Below are positions 34,568 to 43,049 of a stretch of 64,000 bases of DNA, in pieces (positions within the stretch are counted from its first letter, which is position 1; the number at the start of each line of letters is the position of its first letter). Source of the stretch: Streptomyces sp. NBC_00510 (GTDB lineage: Bacteria > Actinomycetota > Actinomycetes > Streptomycetales > Streptomycetaceae). Below the pieces are notes generated by a model. The model was not told where the DNA came from, did not search any database, and saw only the letters and a program-made list of their open reading frames with translations. Position numbers and translations under genes: made by a program. The stretch spans positions 2,294,001-2,358,000 of the forward strand of contig CP107851.1 in the NCBI GenBank assembly GCA_036013505.1, in the 5' to 3' direction.

Positions 34568-35158
34568 TCAGCCGACTGGCTCCAACTTGTCCGGCCAACC
34601 GGTGATCGCCCCGGTGTCGCGCAGCCGGTACAGGTCCGCCATGAGCTTGGCCCGTGCCGCTGAATTACCCCCCGACCAGCCGAAGAGAGAGATGGCTGCG
34701 GCAACGGCCTGCTCGGCGCCGAGGCCGCGCGGCCGGTCTTCGACGAGGCCGAGCAATGCGCGTTGACGCTCGACGGGTGCGACGTGCTCGACTGGCCGGC
34801 GGGTGAGCCCAGGCAGCGGCCAGCGGGCGTACGTGCAGGGCCGGTTGGGGATGTCGAGGAAGTCGCCGGTCTCGTTTATACGGCCTTCATCTCGCAGCCG
34901 GTCCGCCGCCGCATTCACGGACGACTTCATTCTGACCGGCCGGAGCGCGTACAGCAGTTCGCCCAGGTGTCGCAGGAGCACCTCCCGGTGGATCGGCCCC
35001 TCGGCCTCGACGACCCGGTACACGGCGTCGACGAGTGGGGGCTTCGGGATCCCGCCGTGAGAGCCGGCGGTCGGGTCGAGATCGATAACGTCGGCGGGCT
35101 GGTACGGGACCGCCCAGTCGCCGTGGTCCGGAACGGAGCGGGAGGTGCGGTGTGGCAC
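34568..35158 (-). CDS. Small winged-helix protein resembling DUF3320
   Basis: A 196-residue protein starting at GTG 35158; a longer frame would overlap the upstream gene and is low-complexity. Residues about 40-105 (PPLVDAVYRVVEAEGPIHRE, then LRPVRMKSSVNAAADRLRD) match the pattern of DUF3320, a winged-helix module usually found at the C-terminus of very large DUF4011 helicases. The second half contains AVAAAISLFGWSGG and a further helical segment. Here it is free-standing, 55 bases after the dsRBD/RNase III-like gene, so it is likely a nucleic-acid-binding partner of that protein. Confidence 0.6.
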   Translation of the reverse strand: MPHRTSRSVPDHGDWAVPYQPADVIDLDPTAGSHGGIPKPPLVDAVYRVVEAEGPIHREVLLRHLGELLYALRPVRMKSSVNAAADRLRDEGRINETGDFLDIPNRPCTYARWPLPGLTRRPVEHVAPVERQRALLGLVEDRPRGLGAEQAVAAAISLFGWSGGNSAARAKLMADLYRLRDTGAITGWPDKLEPVG

Positions 35159-35213
35159 GAGAAACCTGATTCCTCTCGGTGTTGTCTGAGGTCGGGGGCA
35201 GTTCGGCGCGTTG

Positions 35214-38129
35214 TCAGATGTTCCCCTCTCGCTCCTCCGCCATGGACGCCTCGGGAAACTCCTCGGCGGGCCTCTGCCGATACCTGGTAGCGGACGCATA
35301 GGCGTCCAGTCCCGCTGCGGCCAGGGGCGACAGTCGAGCTGTGTCATGGGCGCCGTGCAGCCGCAGCAGGACGTGGTCCTCGGCGACCAGGCAGTCGGTG
35401 TAGGGCAGGGTGCGGGAAAGCAGCCGCCCGAAGTCGTCGCAGGCCGTCGGCACGTCGACGTTGGGGAGCCCAATCCAGACGTGCAGCGTGCCGTCCCGGA
35501 TGGTCAGCTCGGCGTCAATCTGGGTGCCTGCTGCTTCGGCCGCCTCACCGCACCACGTCAATGCCTCGTTCAGCGCGCCGAGGTGGACCGGCAGCGGCAG
35601 GAACGTGCCTTGGCGCATGTCGTCGCGGACCGTGACCCCGGTACGCGGGGCTTGGTCGCGCCACCAGTCCTGCACGATGTCTCGTACGGACGCGGCCCAA
35701 GGCCCGGTTCCGGCTGCACGCCGGACAGCGTCGGAAGCATGGCGCCGCACCGTGCTGCCGGTGTCGGTGCCCGGATCCGCGGCCATCCGGCGCAGCAGGG
35801 AACGCGGCCCGTGCCGGGCGTCGTCGACGATCTTGCGGTACAGCTCCCGCAGCGTCTCGCATGCTCTCTTGCCGTCCGGACCGAGCAGGGCCGTGACGCG
35901 GTCGGCCCAGGCGACGAACGCCTCGGTGTCGCCGGTGGCGAGGAGGTCGGTGCCGAGGTCGCCGCGAGCGACGATGCGGGCGCGCTGCCGTTCCGAGGTC
36001 GGGCCGAGGCCATCGAGCTGGGCACGCAGCAGGTAGCCGAGCAGGTCACGTTCCGGGTCGAGGAGGGCGTCGACGAGGTCGTCGGCTGGTGCGCCGAGGA
36101 CGTCGAGAATGGCCTGGGCGGTCGCCTTCTTGGCCTCCGGTTTCCCGGGCGTACCGGGCAGTTGTTCGGTCCACTGGTAAACGCGGCCACGTGTGTCGCG
36201 CAGTACGACCGTGGCCGTGAAGCTCTTGAGGTGGTCCGGCCCCGAGAAGTCGTACTCGTAGTCGTGGGCGACGCCGTACGTGGTGGCCATGGTGGCGAGG
36301 ACGGTCACCGGGTCAAGGGGGTGCTCCAGCCCGTCGAGCCATTCGTCGACGACCACGGGCCGCCGCAGCAGCAGGCCCGGCCCCCGCGTGCGCCAAGCCG
36401 CAGCGACGACCGCCTGGGCGGCGTCCGACACCGTCGTGCGACCCTGCCCGCTCTCTCCGTGGCTGGTCAGCAGCCCTTCCGCCAGGTGGAGGGCCGCGCC
36501 AAGCCGGGCGGTGTCCTCGTCCGCGGTGGTGTGGATACGGGCCTCGTCCTCGTCGGGGGTGAGCCCCTGTGCCAGGACGCGACGTGCCCTGACATGCGCG
36601 GCAAGGTAGGCGATGACGTGCGAGCCCTGATGCGCGAGGAGCTGATTGTTGCGCTGATGTGCGGCAGCCACGGCAGCCTGGTTCTCAAGGATCCACGAAG
36701 CGTGGGTGAGGGCTTGGGCGAGGAGTCCGTCCGCCCGGTGGCCGACCTCGAACATCGCCGCCAGGTCGTTGACGGCGTCAAAGTGACTGTTCCCCGGCTG
36801 CGCATACGGCAGCGGACGCAGAGTCCGGTCCGTGGTGAGTGTCGTTTTCTGCCCCTTGCCTACCGGCCCGGCCGCCTGTGGGTACCGCTCCAGGAACGCT
36901 CGGGCCGCGGCCGCCCGTGCGGCCTTCTTCGACGGCCCGGTGCCCTCGGCTGTACGACCTCTGTCGGTGCGGGCGATGGCACGGAAGGCCTTTTGGTGGT
37001 CGGGCCCTTCCTCGTCGTAGTCGTAGCTCAGCCCTTCCTTGTAAAAGGCCGTGTGAGCCAACGCAACAGGATCAGCATCGGGCTCGGCCGACGGGCGGTC
37101 CAGGTCGCGCCAGACGGCGGCGACGAGCCGGCGGGCGACGTCGTGCTCGCCGAAGATGCTGAGCGCACCGAGGATCTGACGGCCGACCCCTTCGAACACG
37201 GAACGGGCGGGCTGCTGCGCCTCGCCTGTGCCCATTCGGGCCAAACTGTGGTCGAAAATCCATTGGCCCAGCGCGAGGTCGGCCGCATGACGGCGCCGGA
37301 CGTGTTCGGCTGACTGCTCGCCCGACTTTTGTGGGGCGGCCCACCGTGCGTAGGCATCGAGCAGGATCACGTCGAGTGTGGTGGCCCCAAGCCGGTCCAG
37401 CAGGCGAAGAACATAGGGCGTGACCTGGTCGGCCTGACAGCTCTCATATAGGTGACTGCGGTGTTCGGCGGCCAGCCCTAGCCACGCGGTCTCCTCCGCC
37501 CCTGGGCTCCACTGCCCCACGGCCTCCCGTACGGCCGCGCTCACCGCAGCACCGGGCTCGGCGACCAATTCTTCCGGCGGTGCGGGGAGCGGCGGGTACG
37601 TGACGTCGCGGGCAACCGTCCGTCGTCCGACCCGCTGGTAGGGCCGGACGGGCTCAGGTGTGCGCTGGTCGCCACGGGACGCAGACCGTGCGGGCCGGGC
37701 AGGAGCGCTCCGACCTTGGCCCGCGGGCTCGGGCCGAGCCGGCCGGGTCCGCCGAGGCTCGTGCTTCGCAGGCGTCGACTTGCGAACGTCCTTCTTCCGC
37801 GCCCGGTCAGTCCGTGAACCGTCGATGCGGTCCAGCGCGTCGCGCAGGTCTGCGACAAGCCAGCCAGGCAGCCCCTGGGGCGGCTCAACCCCGTTGAAGA
37901 AGGCTCCGGCCAGGTCCATGCAGTACGTGTACCGATCCCATTCGGAGCGTTGCGCGTACGCCTGACCGACGCTGCGCAGCGCCGCCCGCATCCGCGCGTA
38001 CGACACCTGCCGTCCGCCGATCACGTACGACGTCCGCTGCCGCGCCGCCTCGATGGCGAGCGCGATCCGGTGCACGGGTGTCGGCGCCGCGGTTTCCCGC
38101 AGCGACACGATGCCGACCCAGCGGTTCAT
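35214..38129 (-). CDS. Large protein with two dsRBD-like domains and a degenerate RNase III-like domain
   Basis: A 971-residue protein beginning at ATG 38129 after GGGGGAGGGAC. Residues 1-110 and 190-340 are helical domains I do not recognise, joined by a basic disordered linker (110-175). Residues about 353-418 resemble a double-stranded-RNA-binding domain, ending GPSKKAARAAAARAF. Residues about 450-595 resemble RNase III (ALTHASWILEN; later TVSDAAQAVVAAAW), but the catalytic ERLEFLGD segment reads QRNNQLLAHQG and D-x2-E reads DAAQ, so it is probably inactive. A second dsRBD-like domain spans about 605-680 (GKPEAKKATAQAIL). The remaining 290 residues are unassigned. I infer a dsRNA or structured-RNA sensor in this defence island. 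Confidence 0.75.
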   Translation of the reverse strand: MNRWVGIVSLRETAAPTPVHRIALAIEAARQRTSYVIGGRQVSYARMRAALRSVGQAYAQRSEWDRYTYCMDLAGAFFNGVEPPQGLPGWLVADLRDALDRIDGSRTDRARKKDVRKSTPAKHEPRRTRPARPEPAGQGRSAPARPARSASRGDQRTPEPVRPYQRVGRRTVARDVTYPPLPAPPEELVAEPGAAVSAAVREAVGQWSPGAEETAWLGLAAEHRSHLYESCQADQVTPYVLRLLDRLGATTLDVILLDAYARWAAPQKSGEQSAEHVRRRHAADLALGQWIFDHSLARMGTGEAQQPARSVFEGVGRQILGALSIFGEHDVARRLVAAVWRDLDRPSAEPDADPVALAHTAFYKEGLSYDYDEEGPDHQKAFRAIARTDRGRTAEGTGPSKKAARAAAARAFLERYPQAAGPVGKGQKTTLTTDRTLRPLPYAQPGNSHFDAVNDLAAMFEVGHRADGLLAQALTHASWILENQAAVAAAHQRNNQLLAHQGSHVIAYLAAHVRARRVLAQGLTPDEDEARIHTTADEDTARLGAALHLAEGLLTSHGESGQGRTTVSDAAQAVVAAAWRTRGPGLLLRRPVVVDEWLDGLEHPLDPVTVLATMATTYGVAHDYEYDFSGPDHLKSFTATVVLRDTRGRVYQWTEQLPGTPGKPEAKKATAQAILDVLGAPADDLVDALLDPERDLLGYLLRAQLDGLGPTSERQRARIVARGDLGTDLLATGDTEAFVAWADRVTALLGPDGKRACETLRELYRKIVDDARHGPRSLLRRMAADPGTDTGSTVRRHASDAVRRAAGTGPWAASVRDIVQDWWRDQAPRTGVTVRDDMRQGTFLPLPVHLGALNEALTWCGEAAEAAGTQIDAELTIRDGTLHVWIGLPNVDVPTACDDFGRLLSRTLPYTDCLVAEDHVLLRLHGAHDTARLSPLAAAGLDAYASATRYRQRPAEEFPEASMAEEREGNI

Positions 38130-38301
38130 GTCCCTCCCCCTTGCAGGCCGCACGATCCGCCCATACCGGCACGCGTCACCGCGCTCCCCCCGGCATACGG
38201 ACGGCCCTCCCCGGGCTGTCCCCAAGTGGTCACGCCGAAGCCGCACCACAGAGGCGGGTGAGGTCGGGGCGACCGCGTGAGCAGCGTAGTGGCTTGTGCA
38301 T

Positions 38302-38400
38302 TCATGGTGAACAGCCCTGGCAGAAGCTGGCGCGGCGCCCATTCCTGATCAGGTGACAGGCGTCGGCCTGTCCGGCCGCACGGCTGCCGGCGTACCTCAT
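38302..38400 (-). CDS. Possible tiny Cys-containing protein
   Basis: A 32-residue frame (ATG 38400) ending CHLIRNGRRASFCQGCSP, with a C-x10-C-x2-C arrangement. Its frame keeps a high third-position G/C content from about 38457 downward, exactly where the preceding frame stops, so the real start could be further upstream. It may be a separate coupled gene or the displaced tail of the broken gene next to it. The remaining sequence to 38129 holds nothing recognisable. Confidence 0.25.
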   Translation of the reverse strand: MRYAGSRAAGQADACHLIRNGRRASFCQGCSP

Positions 38401-38453
38401 CCGCTGGCGGCGGGACTGAGCTTGTCCTGCGATCTTGTTCCGCTCGTCTTCGT

Positions 38454-38888
38454 TCAGTTGAGGGCTTCCCCGGACTTCTTGGCGGACTGCGTCTTCTTCT
38501 TCGCCAGTTTCCGCTCCGTCTGCCTCTTCTCCCGGGTGAGCCGAATCCGCCGCTCGCGCTGCATCTCCTCCGGGGTCAGTCACATGTTGGCATGCGCGAC
38601 CACGTGGGGTAGGCGCAGGCCACCCTCACCGCTGTTCTTGACGCGTGAGGCCGCGAAGGCATTGCCGCGGGCATCCGTGGCGTTCTTCGACCGCTTCCCC
38701 TGCGGTTTGACGGGTACAGGCCTCGCCGGGTTTCGACGGCTTCTCACCAGAGCAGCCCCCAGTCCGTTGCGCCGTCGCTCGGCGTCACGGGCGAACTCCA
38801 GGTCCTGTAATGCGCGCAGGCGCCAGAGTTCCTGTTGCTGCTTGGAAAGCCGCTTCGCGGTATTGCTGGACTTGACCGCGCACTTCAC
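38454..38888 (-). pseudogene. Basic helical protein gene interrupted by an in-frame TGA
   Basis: The frame opening at GTG 38888 codes for about 102 residues (basic, helical: KQQQELWRLRALQDLEFARD) and meets TGA at 38580-38582. The same frame continues for 41 codons (LTPEEMQRERRIRLTREKRQ and a Lys-rich tail) to TGA 38454-38456, and its third positions after the stop are almost all G or C. The alternative frame starting GTG 38583 has only about half G/C there. The TGA therefore looks like a nonsense mutation, possibly of a TGG codon, in a formerly longer gene of about 144 codons. Confidence 0.55.
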
Positions 38889-39042
38889 CGATGGCCAGAA
38901 TTATGATGCAGGATCAGGTGGCTGATGTATCGAAGATTGACCGCGCCCTACTCTGCCAGGTACTCACCGGCAGAGCATTAGTGTGGCTGCGGACATTGCA
39001 TCCCAAAGCACCTTAACCGCGACTTATACGGGGTTTCTTGAA

Positions 39043-39546
39043 CTACTCACTCATCAGGCCCCTCTGCCCCCATGTAGGGCCCCAGTTCCCCGACCCGTTG
39101 GCATGCCAGGCGTCAGTCACGCCGTCCCTGAAGTCATTGAGTACCCCGACAGGGATGGTCACTCCTTCGCCGTACTCCTTCAGGGAGACGTTGTACTCCC
39201 GGAGGACGACGCAGCGTTCGCAGTCGTCATCGCGAATCGTGGAGACGTGAATCTCCATGCCGTCGGACATATAGACGCGGAAGTGGTGCTCAATTTGCCC
39301 CCGCCGCTCCCTTTGCCGGGCGGCATCCTCGACAACTTCCAGGAAGTCATGGAGCTCCATGAGAGGGATGGTCACCCCTGCGCCGTACTCCTTCAGGGAG
39401 GCGTTGTACATCCGGCAATCCACAAAGCGTTCGTAGTCGTCATCGCGAATCGTGGAGATGTGGATCTCCTTGTCAGTGTCCACATCGCGGATGCGAGCGT
39501 GAATGTCCCGCTCCTCGTCGCCCTCCTCGTAGTCGTCGTCAGACAT
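39043..39546 (-). CDS. Acidic protein with two tandem copies of a ~43-residue unit
   Basis: A 167-residue protein starting at ATG 39546 after GAGAGGGG. Two copies of one unit can be aligned: EIHISTIRDDDYERFVDCRM...SLKEYGAGVTIP and EIHVSTIRDDDCERCVVLRE...SLKEYGEGVTIP, each about 43 residues and roughly 80 percent alike over the shown parts. The N-terminus is strongly acidic. Each unit could form a small beta-rich domain. The similarity is also evident in DNA (39120-39250 versus 39330-39460). Function unknown; it lies between the broken gene and the GmrSD-like gene. Confidence 0.75.
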   Translation of the reverse strand: MSDDDYEEGDEERDIHARIRDVDTDKEIHISTIRDDDYERFVDCRMYNASLKEYGAGVTIPLMELHDFLEVVEDAARQRERRGQIEHHFRVYMSDGMEIHVSTIRDDDCERCVVLREYNVSLKEYGEGVTIPVGVLNDFRDGVTDAWHANGSGNWGPTWGQRGLMSE

Positions 39547-39707
39547 CGCTGCCCCTCTCTGATAGGTAGGCACATGGTTGGTAGTCCAGTCCCAATGGCG
39601 CCCGCCGACCAGCTAGCCGCCCGTTGCAACACCGAGCCACTAGAACGAAGGCCGGGTGGCCGCGCACCACCCACCGAGCCGTCGGTCGGCTAAGCTCCGC
39701 CGGACAG

Positions 39708-41390
39708 TCAGTCCGGGAGAAGACCCCACTCGGTGGCGAGCCGGCCGACGAGTTCCTCCTGCCGCTTCCGCAGCAGTCCCGGCGTCCACTCGGTGGCATG
39801 CATCACCTCGATGGTCAGGGCAAAGAGGGATGCGCCATGCTTGCCCGTGAAGTACTTGCCCTTCTTCTCGACGAAGTCATAGTTCTGGGCGTAAGCATTC
39901 TTCGCCCGGTTGAGCAGTACGAGATTGCCGAGCCGGTGGGTCCAGTGAGCGCGCTGCTCGTCATCGAAGTCCTTGAGCCACTGGGAGCCCGCTTTGGGGG
40001 ACTGCGGTAGCACGTGTTCGACGGTGATCACCTTGTGGTCGTAGACCACGCCAGAGGCGGCCGCCAATAGCTCATCCAGCCGTAGCAGGATGTACTTGCG
40101 CGTCTTGGTGACTGAGTACACGTCACCATTCAGGCGGGCAAGAGTGTCGGCCTTCTCCTCCTCCGTGAGCTGGAGGGAGGACGATGCCAGGCCCCTGCCG
40201 GCGTCCAACTCGCGTATGAGGTCCGCGTAGCGAGTCACTCGCGGGGTTGTGTAGACACGTCGGATGAACATGCTAGCCGACAGCCGCTCCAGAGCCCGGA
40301 AGAAATGGTCAAGCCACTCGGGATTGTCCGCGTAATTGCGCACCGCCCAGAGGGCCGCGGGCCGCCAGTCGTTGTTGTCGATCTGCCCAAGCCTCTTGAA
40401 CCAGGCGTTGACTTTCTCCGCGCCGTTCGGCGCTGCGTAGTTCGCATCGCGGATCTGCGCATACGCGTCCGCATATGGTACGACAACATCATTGACGAAC
40501 GACTCGGCCCGGCCGGCCAGGTACTGGCTGAGCACCTGGTCGTGAAACTCCCTGAGCAGTTCCCGCTCGGCCCGTCGCCCGGAGAACACCATACGGAGGT
40601 GAAGGAACAAGTCGGCGAAATCCTCGCGCCCGAGTGCCTCCTCCGCGTCCTCCCACTTGCGTGCGCACTCCTCGGACTCCCTGGCCCCGAGGGCGCCGAT
40701 GATCCGCGCCTTGAAGATGTCGGTCGGCGAAAGGTCCAGTCCTCGGGAGTTCATCACGCTGAAGATGCGGTGTGCGCTGTCGAGGTCCGGTGTGCTGACT
40801 ACGACCAAGTATGTTCGCTGGGCGAGCATCTGGCCCAACTGCAGCCGCCTCCCGTCCGGCCAGCTGGACAGGATGCCCTTCAGGGCCGCTGCATTGCGCC
40901 GCACGGCCTTCTGAGCATCCGTGGGCAGCGTGTGCTCCTTCAGCTCGAGCAGTGCCGTAATGGCCCCAGGGGTCTGGACGTAGTCCCCGAAGAACCCAGC
41001 GTCGCGTTTGCGTAGCCTGAGCCTGGGTTTCGGCGCCAACCCGAGCATCTGGTCGCCCGGCTCAGTGACAAACTTGTCCAGAGACCCCTGCACGTTCGAA
41101 TTCTCAGCCAGGTCTCGTAGGACCGACAGCAGGATGGTGAGGGTGGTCAAGCGCTGTTGCCCATCGATGACCTCGGCCTTGGGAACGCCCTTCGTCTTCA
41201 CCAGTACCACTGAGCCTAGGAAGTACGGCTCGTCCGAGCTCCGGTCCAGTGATTCCTCCAGATCGGAGAGCAACTGAACGGCCTGCTCGACGTCCCAGGC
41301 ATAGGGCCGCTGGTAATCTGGTATTCGGAAGTCGTAGTCGTGACTGAACACCTTGTGCAGAGGGACTTCCTGCGCCTCAAGCTGCTGCAT
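39708..41390 (-). CDS. GmrSD-like type IV restriction enzyme (DUF262 + DUF1524)
   Basis: A 560-residue single-chain enzyme. The N-terminal DUF262 (GmrS-like NTPase) domain has FRIPDYQRPYAW (21-32) and the signature EVIDGQQRLTTL (about 73-84). The C-terminal DUF1524 (GmrD-like HNH nuclease) domain has ITVEHVLPQSP and HRLGNLVLLNRAKN. Fused enzymes of this type cut DNA with modified bases, such as glucosylated or hydroxymethylated phage DNA, and some act in phosphorothioate-linked defence. All key motifs are intact. It stands as a single gene and is probably an independent defence unit. Confidence 0.9.
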   Translation of the reverse strand: MQQLEAQEVPLHKVFSHDYDFRIPDYQRPYAWDVEQAVQLLSDLEESLDRSSDEPYFLGSVVLVKTKGVPKAEVIDGQQRLTTLTILLSVLRDLAENSNVQGSLDKFVTEPGDQMLGLAPKPRLRLRKRDAGFFGDYVQTPGAITALLELKEHTLPTDAQKAVRRNAAALKGILSSWPDGRRLQLGQMLAQRTYLVVVSTPDLDSAHRIFSVMNSRGLDLSPTDIFKARIIGALGARESEECARKWEDAEEALGREDFADLFLHLRMVFSGRRAERELLREFHDQVLSQYLAGRAESFVNDVVVPYADAYAQIRDANYAAPNGAEKVNAWFKRLGQIDNNDWRPAALWAVRNYADNPEWLDHFFRALERLSASMFIRRVYTTPRVTRYADLIRELDAGRGLASSSLQLTEEEKADTLARLNGDVYSVTKTRKYILLRLDELLAAASGVVYDHKVITVEHVLPQSPKAGSQWLKDFDDEQRAHWTHRLGNLVLLNRAKNAYAQNYDFVEKKGKYFTGKHGASLFALTIEVMHATEWTPGLLRKRQEELVGRLATEWGLLPD

Positions 41391-41690
41391 CCGAACATCA
41401 TGCCAGGAACCAACCCTCGAGTGCCCTCGGAGTCCCTACTCCAGTAGCCCAGTTGTTTTCGTGCGAGTGCCTCGACAGACAGACAGCACCGTGCTGATCA
41501 GGGACCGCATGCTTGCCTCTTCTAAAGGCTCGGTCCATCGTCCATCACACGGCTCCGAGCTGACGCGTTCCGCCATCGTGCCACGATGTGGGGCCAGCGG
41601 TTCAACCTCAGTGCCCCGTCGAGCGGGAGTTCTGTTCGGCACGTTGCGAGGGGATTGACACCTGGCCGCCTCGGCAACCCTGCCGTTCGT
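41391..41690 (-). other. Intergenic region, nothing recognised
   Basis: Exactly 300 bases between the stop of the SF1 helicase gene and the start of the GmrSD-like gene, both on the minus strand. No frame with coding bias and no strong hairpin was found. It should contain the promoter of the GmrSD-like gene. Confidence 0.4.
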
Positions 41691-43049
41691 TCAGCCGCCC
41701 GGGACGCTGTACTCCGTCTGTCCCAGGTGCTGCAGCACGGTCTGGTGGGCCCGCCACCCGTCGGGGAACTTCGGCGGGACGTCCAGGTAGACCGGTGAGG
41801 TGGACGGGTGGCGGTCGAGGAGGTCGCGGATGCCGGCGCGGCCGATGACGATGCAGGCGTGGCGGTGTCGGGAGAGAAGGACGCAGAGGCGCCCGGTTTC
41901 GAGATGGAACGCACTGGCGTCGGCGCGACCGGACAGGGGGTGCCAGACGAGGGTGACGTCGAACTCTCGGCCCTGAAGGCGGTTGGCGGTGTCGACTGTA
42001 ACGTCAGCAAGGTGGGGGCCTTGACGGTCGAGGTGTTCGCGGACCGCGGCGACCTGGTCGTTGTGGGCGGCGCCGATGGCGATGCGGGAAGCGGTGAGCT
42101 CGGAGGCTTCGCCGGACGAGTACGTGACGGCGCCCCGCTGGAGCAGGCGGTTGGCGGTGTCGGCGAGGGCGGCAGCAAGCTCGCCGTCGGTGCGCAGGGC
42201 GTGGCGGTGGGGCAGTTCGAGGTAGCCCCAGCCGGTAGCGGCAGCCTTTTCGAGGACCTGGTCGATCGGGATGCCACCGAGGGCGGAGGTGGCCAGGGTG
42301 AGGATCCGGTCGCCGTCGCGCGTGCCGGGGGTGAAGGGGTAGAAGGGGTAGAAGGCCTGCTCCACCAGAGGCGCGGCGGAGGCTGGCAGGCGCCAGGAGA
42401 TGGGCAGCTGGTGCAGGGGCATGCCGGGGTTGTGGGCGAGGGCGACGTCGACGGCGTTGCGCAGCGGGTCCCAGGTGAGGCCGGCCCAGCGGTCGGTGTC
42501 CACGGTGGCGAAGGGATCGAGCTGGCCGGGGTCGCCGACGAAGAGGGCGTGGTCGAAGAGTTTGGCGGTGCGCAGCAGCGCGTCGGAGCGCATCTGGTAG
42601 GCCTCGTCGACGATGGCCCAGTCCCACGAGGCATCCTTGACGAAGGCCCACTTCGCCGCGGTGGCGACGACGACCGGGAAGTCCCGCAGGTCGCTGACGT
42701 CGGCGGACAAGGCGACGTTGTCGAGGTCGAGGATCCGGCGCGGGGCGGTGTAGCCGCTGGCGTGGAGGCGGCCGATGCGCAGGTCGGGGCGGTCGGTGGC
42801 GAGGCGGGTGACGAGGTCGTCGACCTGTTCGTTGGTCTGGGCGACGATCATGACGGGGCGGTCCTGGTCGGCGAGGTGTCCGGCGGCGCGGACGACGAGG
42901 GTGGATTTGCCCGCGCCGGGCGGCGAGTCGACGACGATGCCGCGTTCGCCGGTGGTGTCCAGGTCGTGGAGCACGGCGGAGACCGCGGCGTCGGCTCGAG
43001 CACCGGGGCTGTCCGGGCTCTGAGGGGCGGGGGACGTCGGTGTGGTCAT
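41691..43049 (-). CDS. SF1 helicase, last gene of a four-gene operon
   Basis: A 452-residue AAA/UvrD-Upf1-type helicase. Walker A is VDSPPGAGKST (40-50), Walker B WAIVDEAYQM (D148, E149; DEAY instead of DEAD/H), then FVGDPGQLDPF (motif III region), and in the C-terminal lobe VTVDTANRLQGREFDVTLVW and LSRHRHACIVIGR, motifs V and VI. It lacks large accessory domains and is near the minimal size for SF1. ATG 43049 overlaps the stop of the upstream gene by four bases. With the Cas4/RecB-like nuclease it probably forms a DNA-processing machine. Confidence 0.85.
   Translation of the reverse strand: MTTPTSPAPQSPDSPGARADAAVSAVLHDLDTTGERGIVVDSPPGAGKSTLVVRAAGHLADQDRPVMIVAQTNEQVDDLVTRLATDRPDLRIGRLHASGYTAPRRILDLDNVALSADVSDLRDFPVVVATAAKWAFVKDASWDWAIVDEAYQMRSDALLRTAKLFDHALFVGDPGQLDPFATVDTDRWAGLTWDPLRNAVDVALAHNPGMPLHQLPISWRLPASAAPLVEQAFYPFYPFTPGTRDGDRILTLATSALGGIPIDQVLEKAAATGWGYLELPHRHALRTDGELAAALADTANRLLQRGAVTYSSGEASELTASRIAIGAAHNDQVAAVREHLDRQGPHLADVTVDTANRLQGREFDVTLVWHPLSGRADASAFHLETGRLCVLLSRHRHACIVIGRAGIRDLLDRHPSTSPVYLDVPPKFPDGWRAHQTVLQHLGQTEYSVPGG

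Noticed and set aside
38580..38582. TGA as a selenocysteine codon
   Set aside because: The protein has no selenoprotein-like motif (such as CxxU), and no obvious selenocysteine-insertion hairpin follows. A nonsense mutation is simpler.
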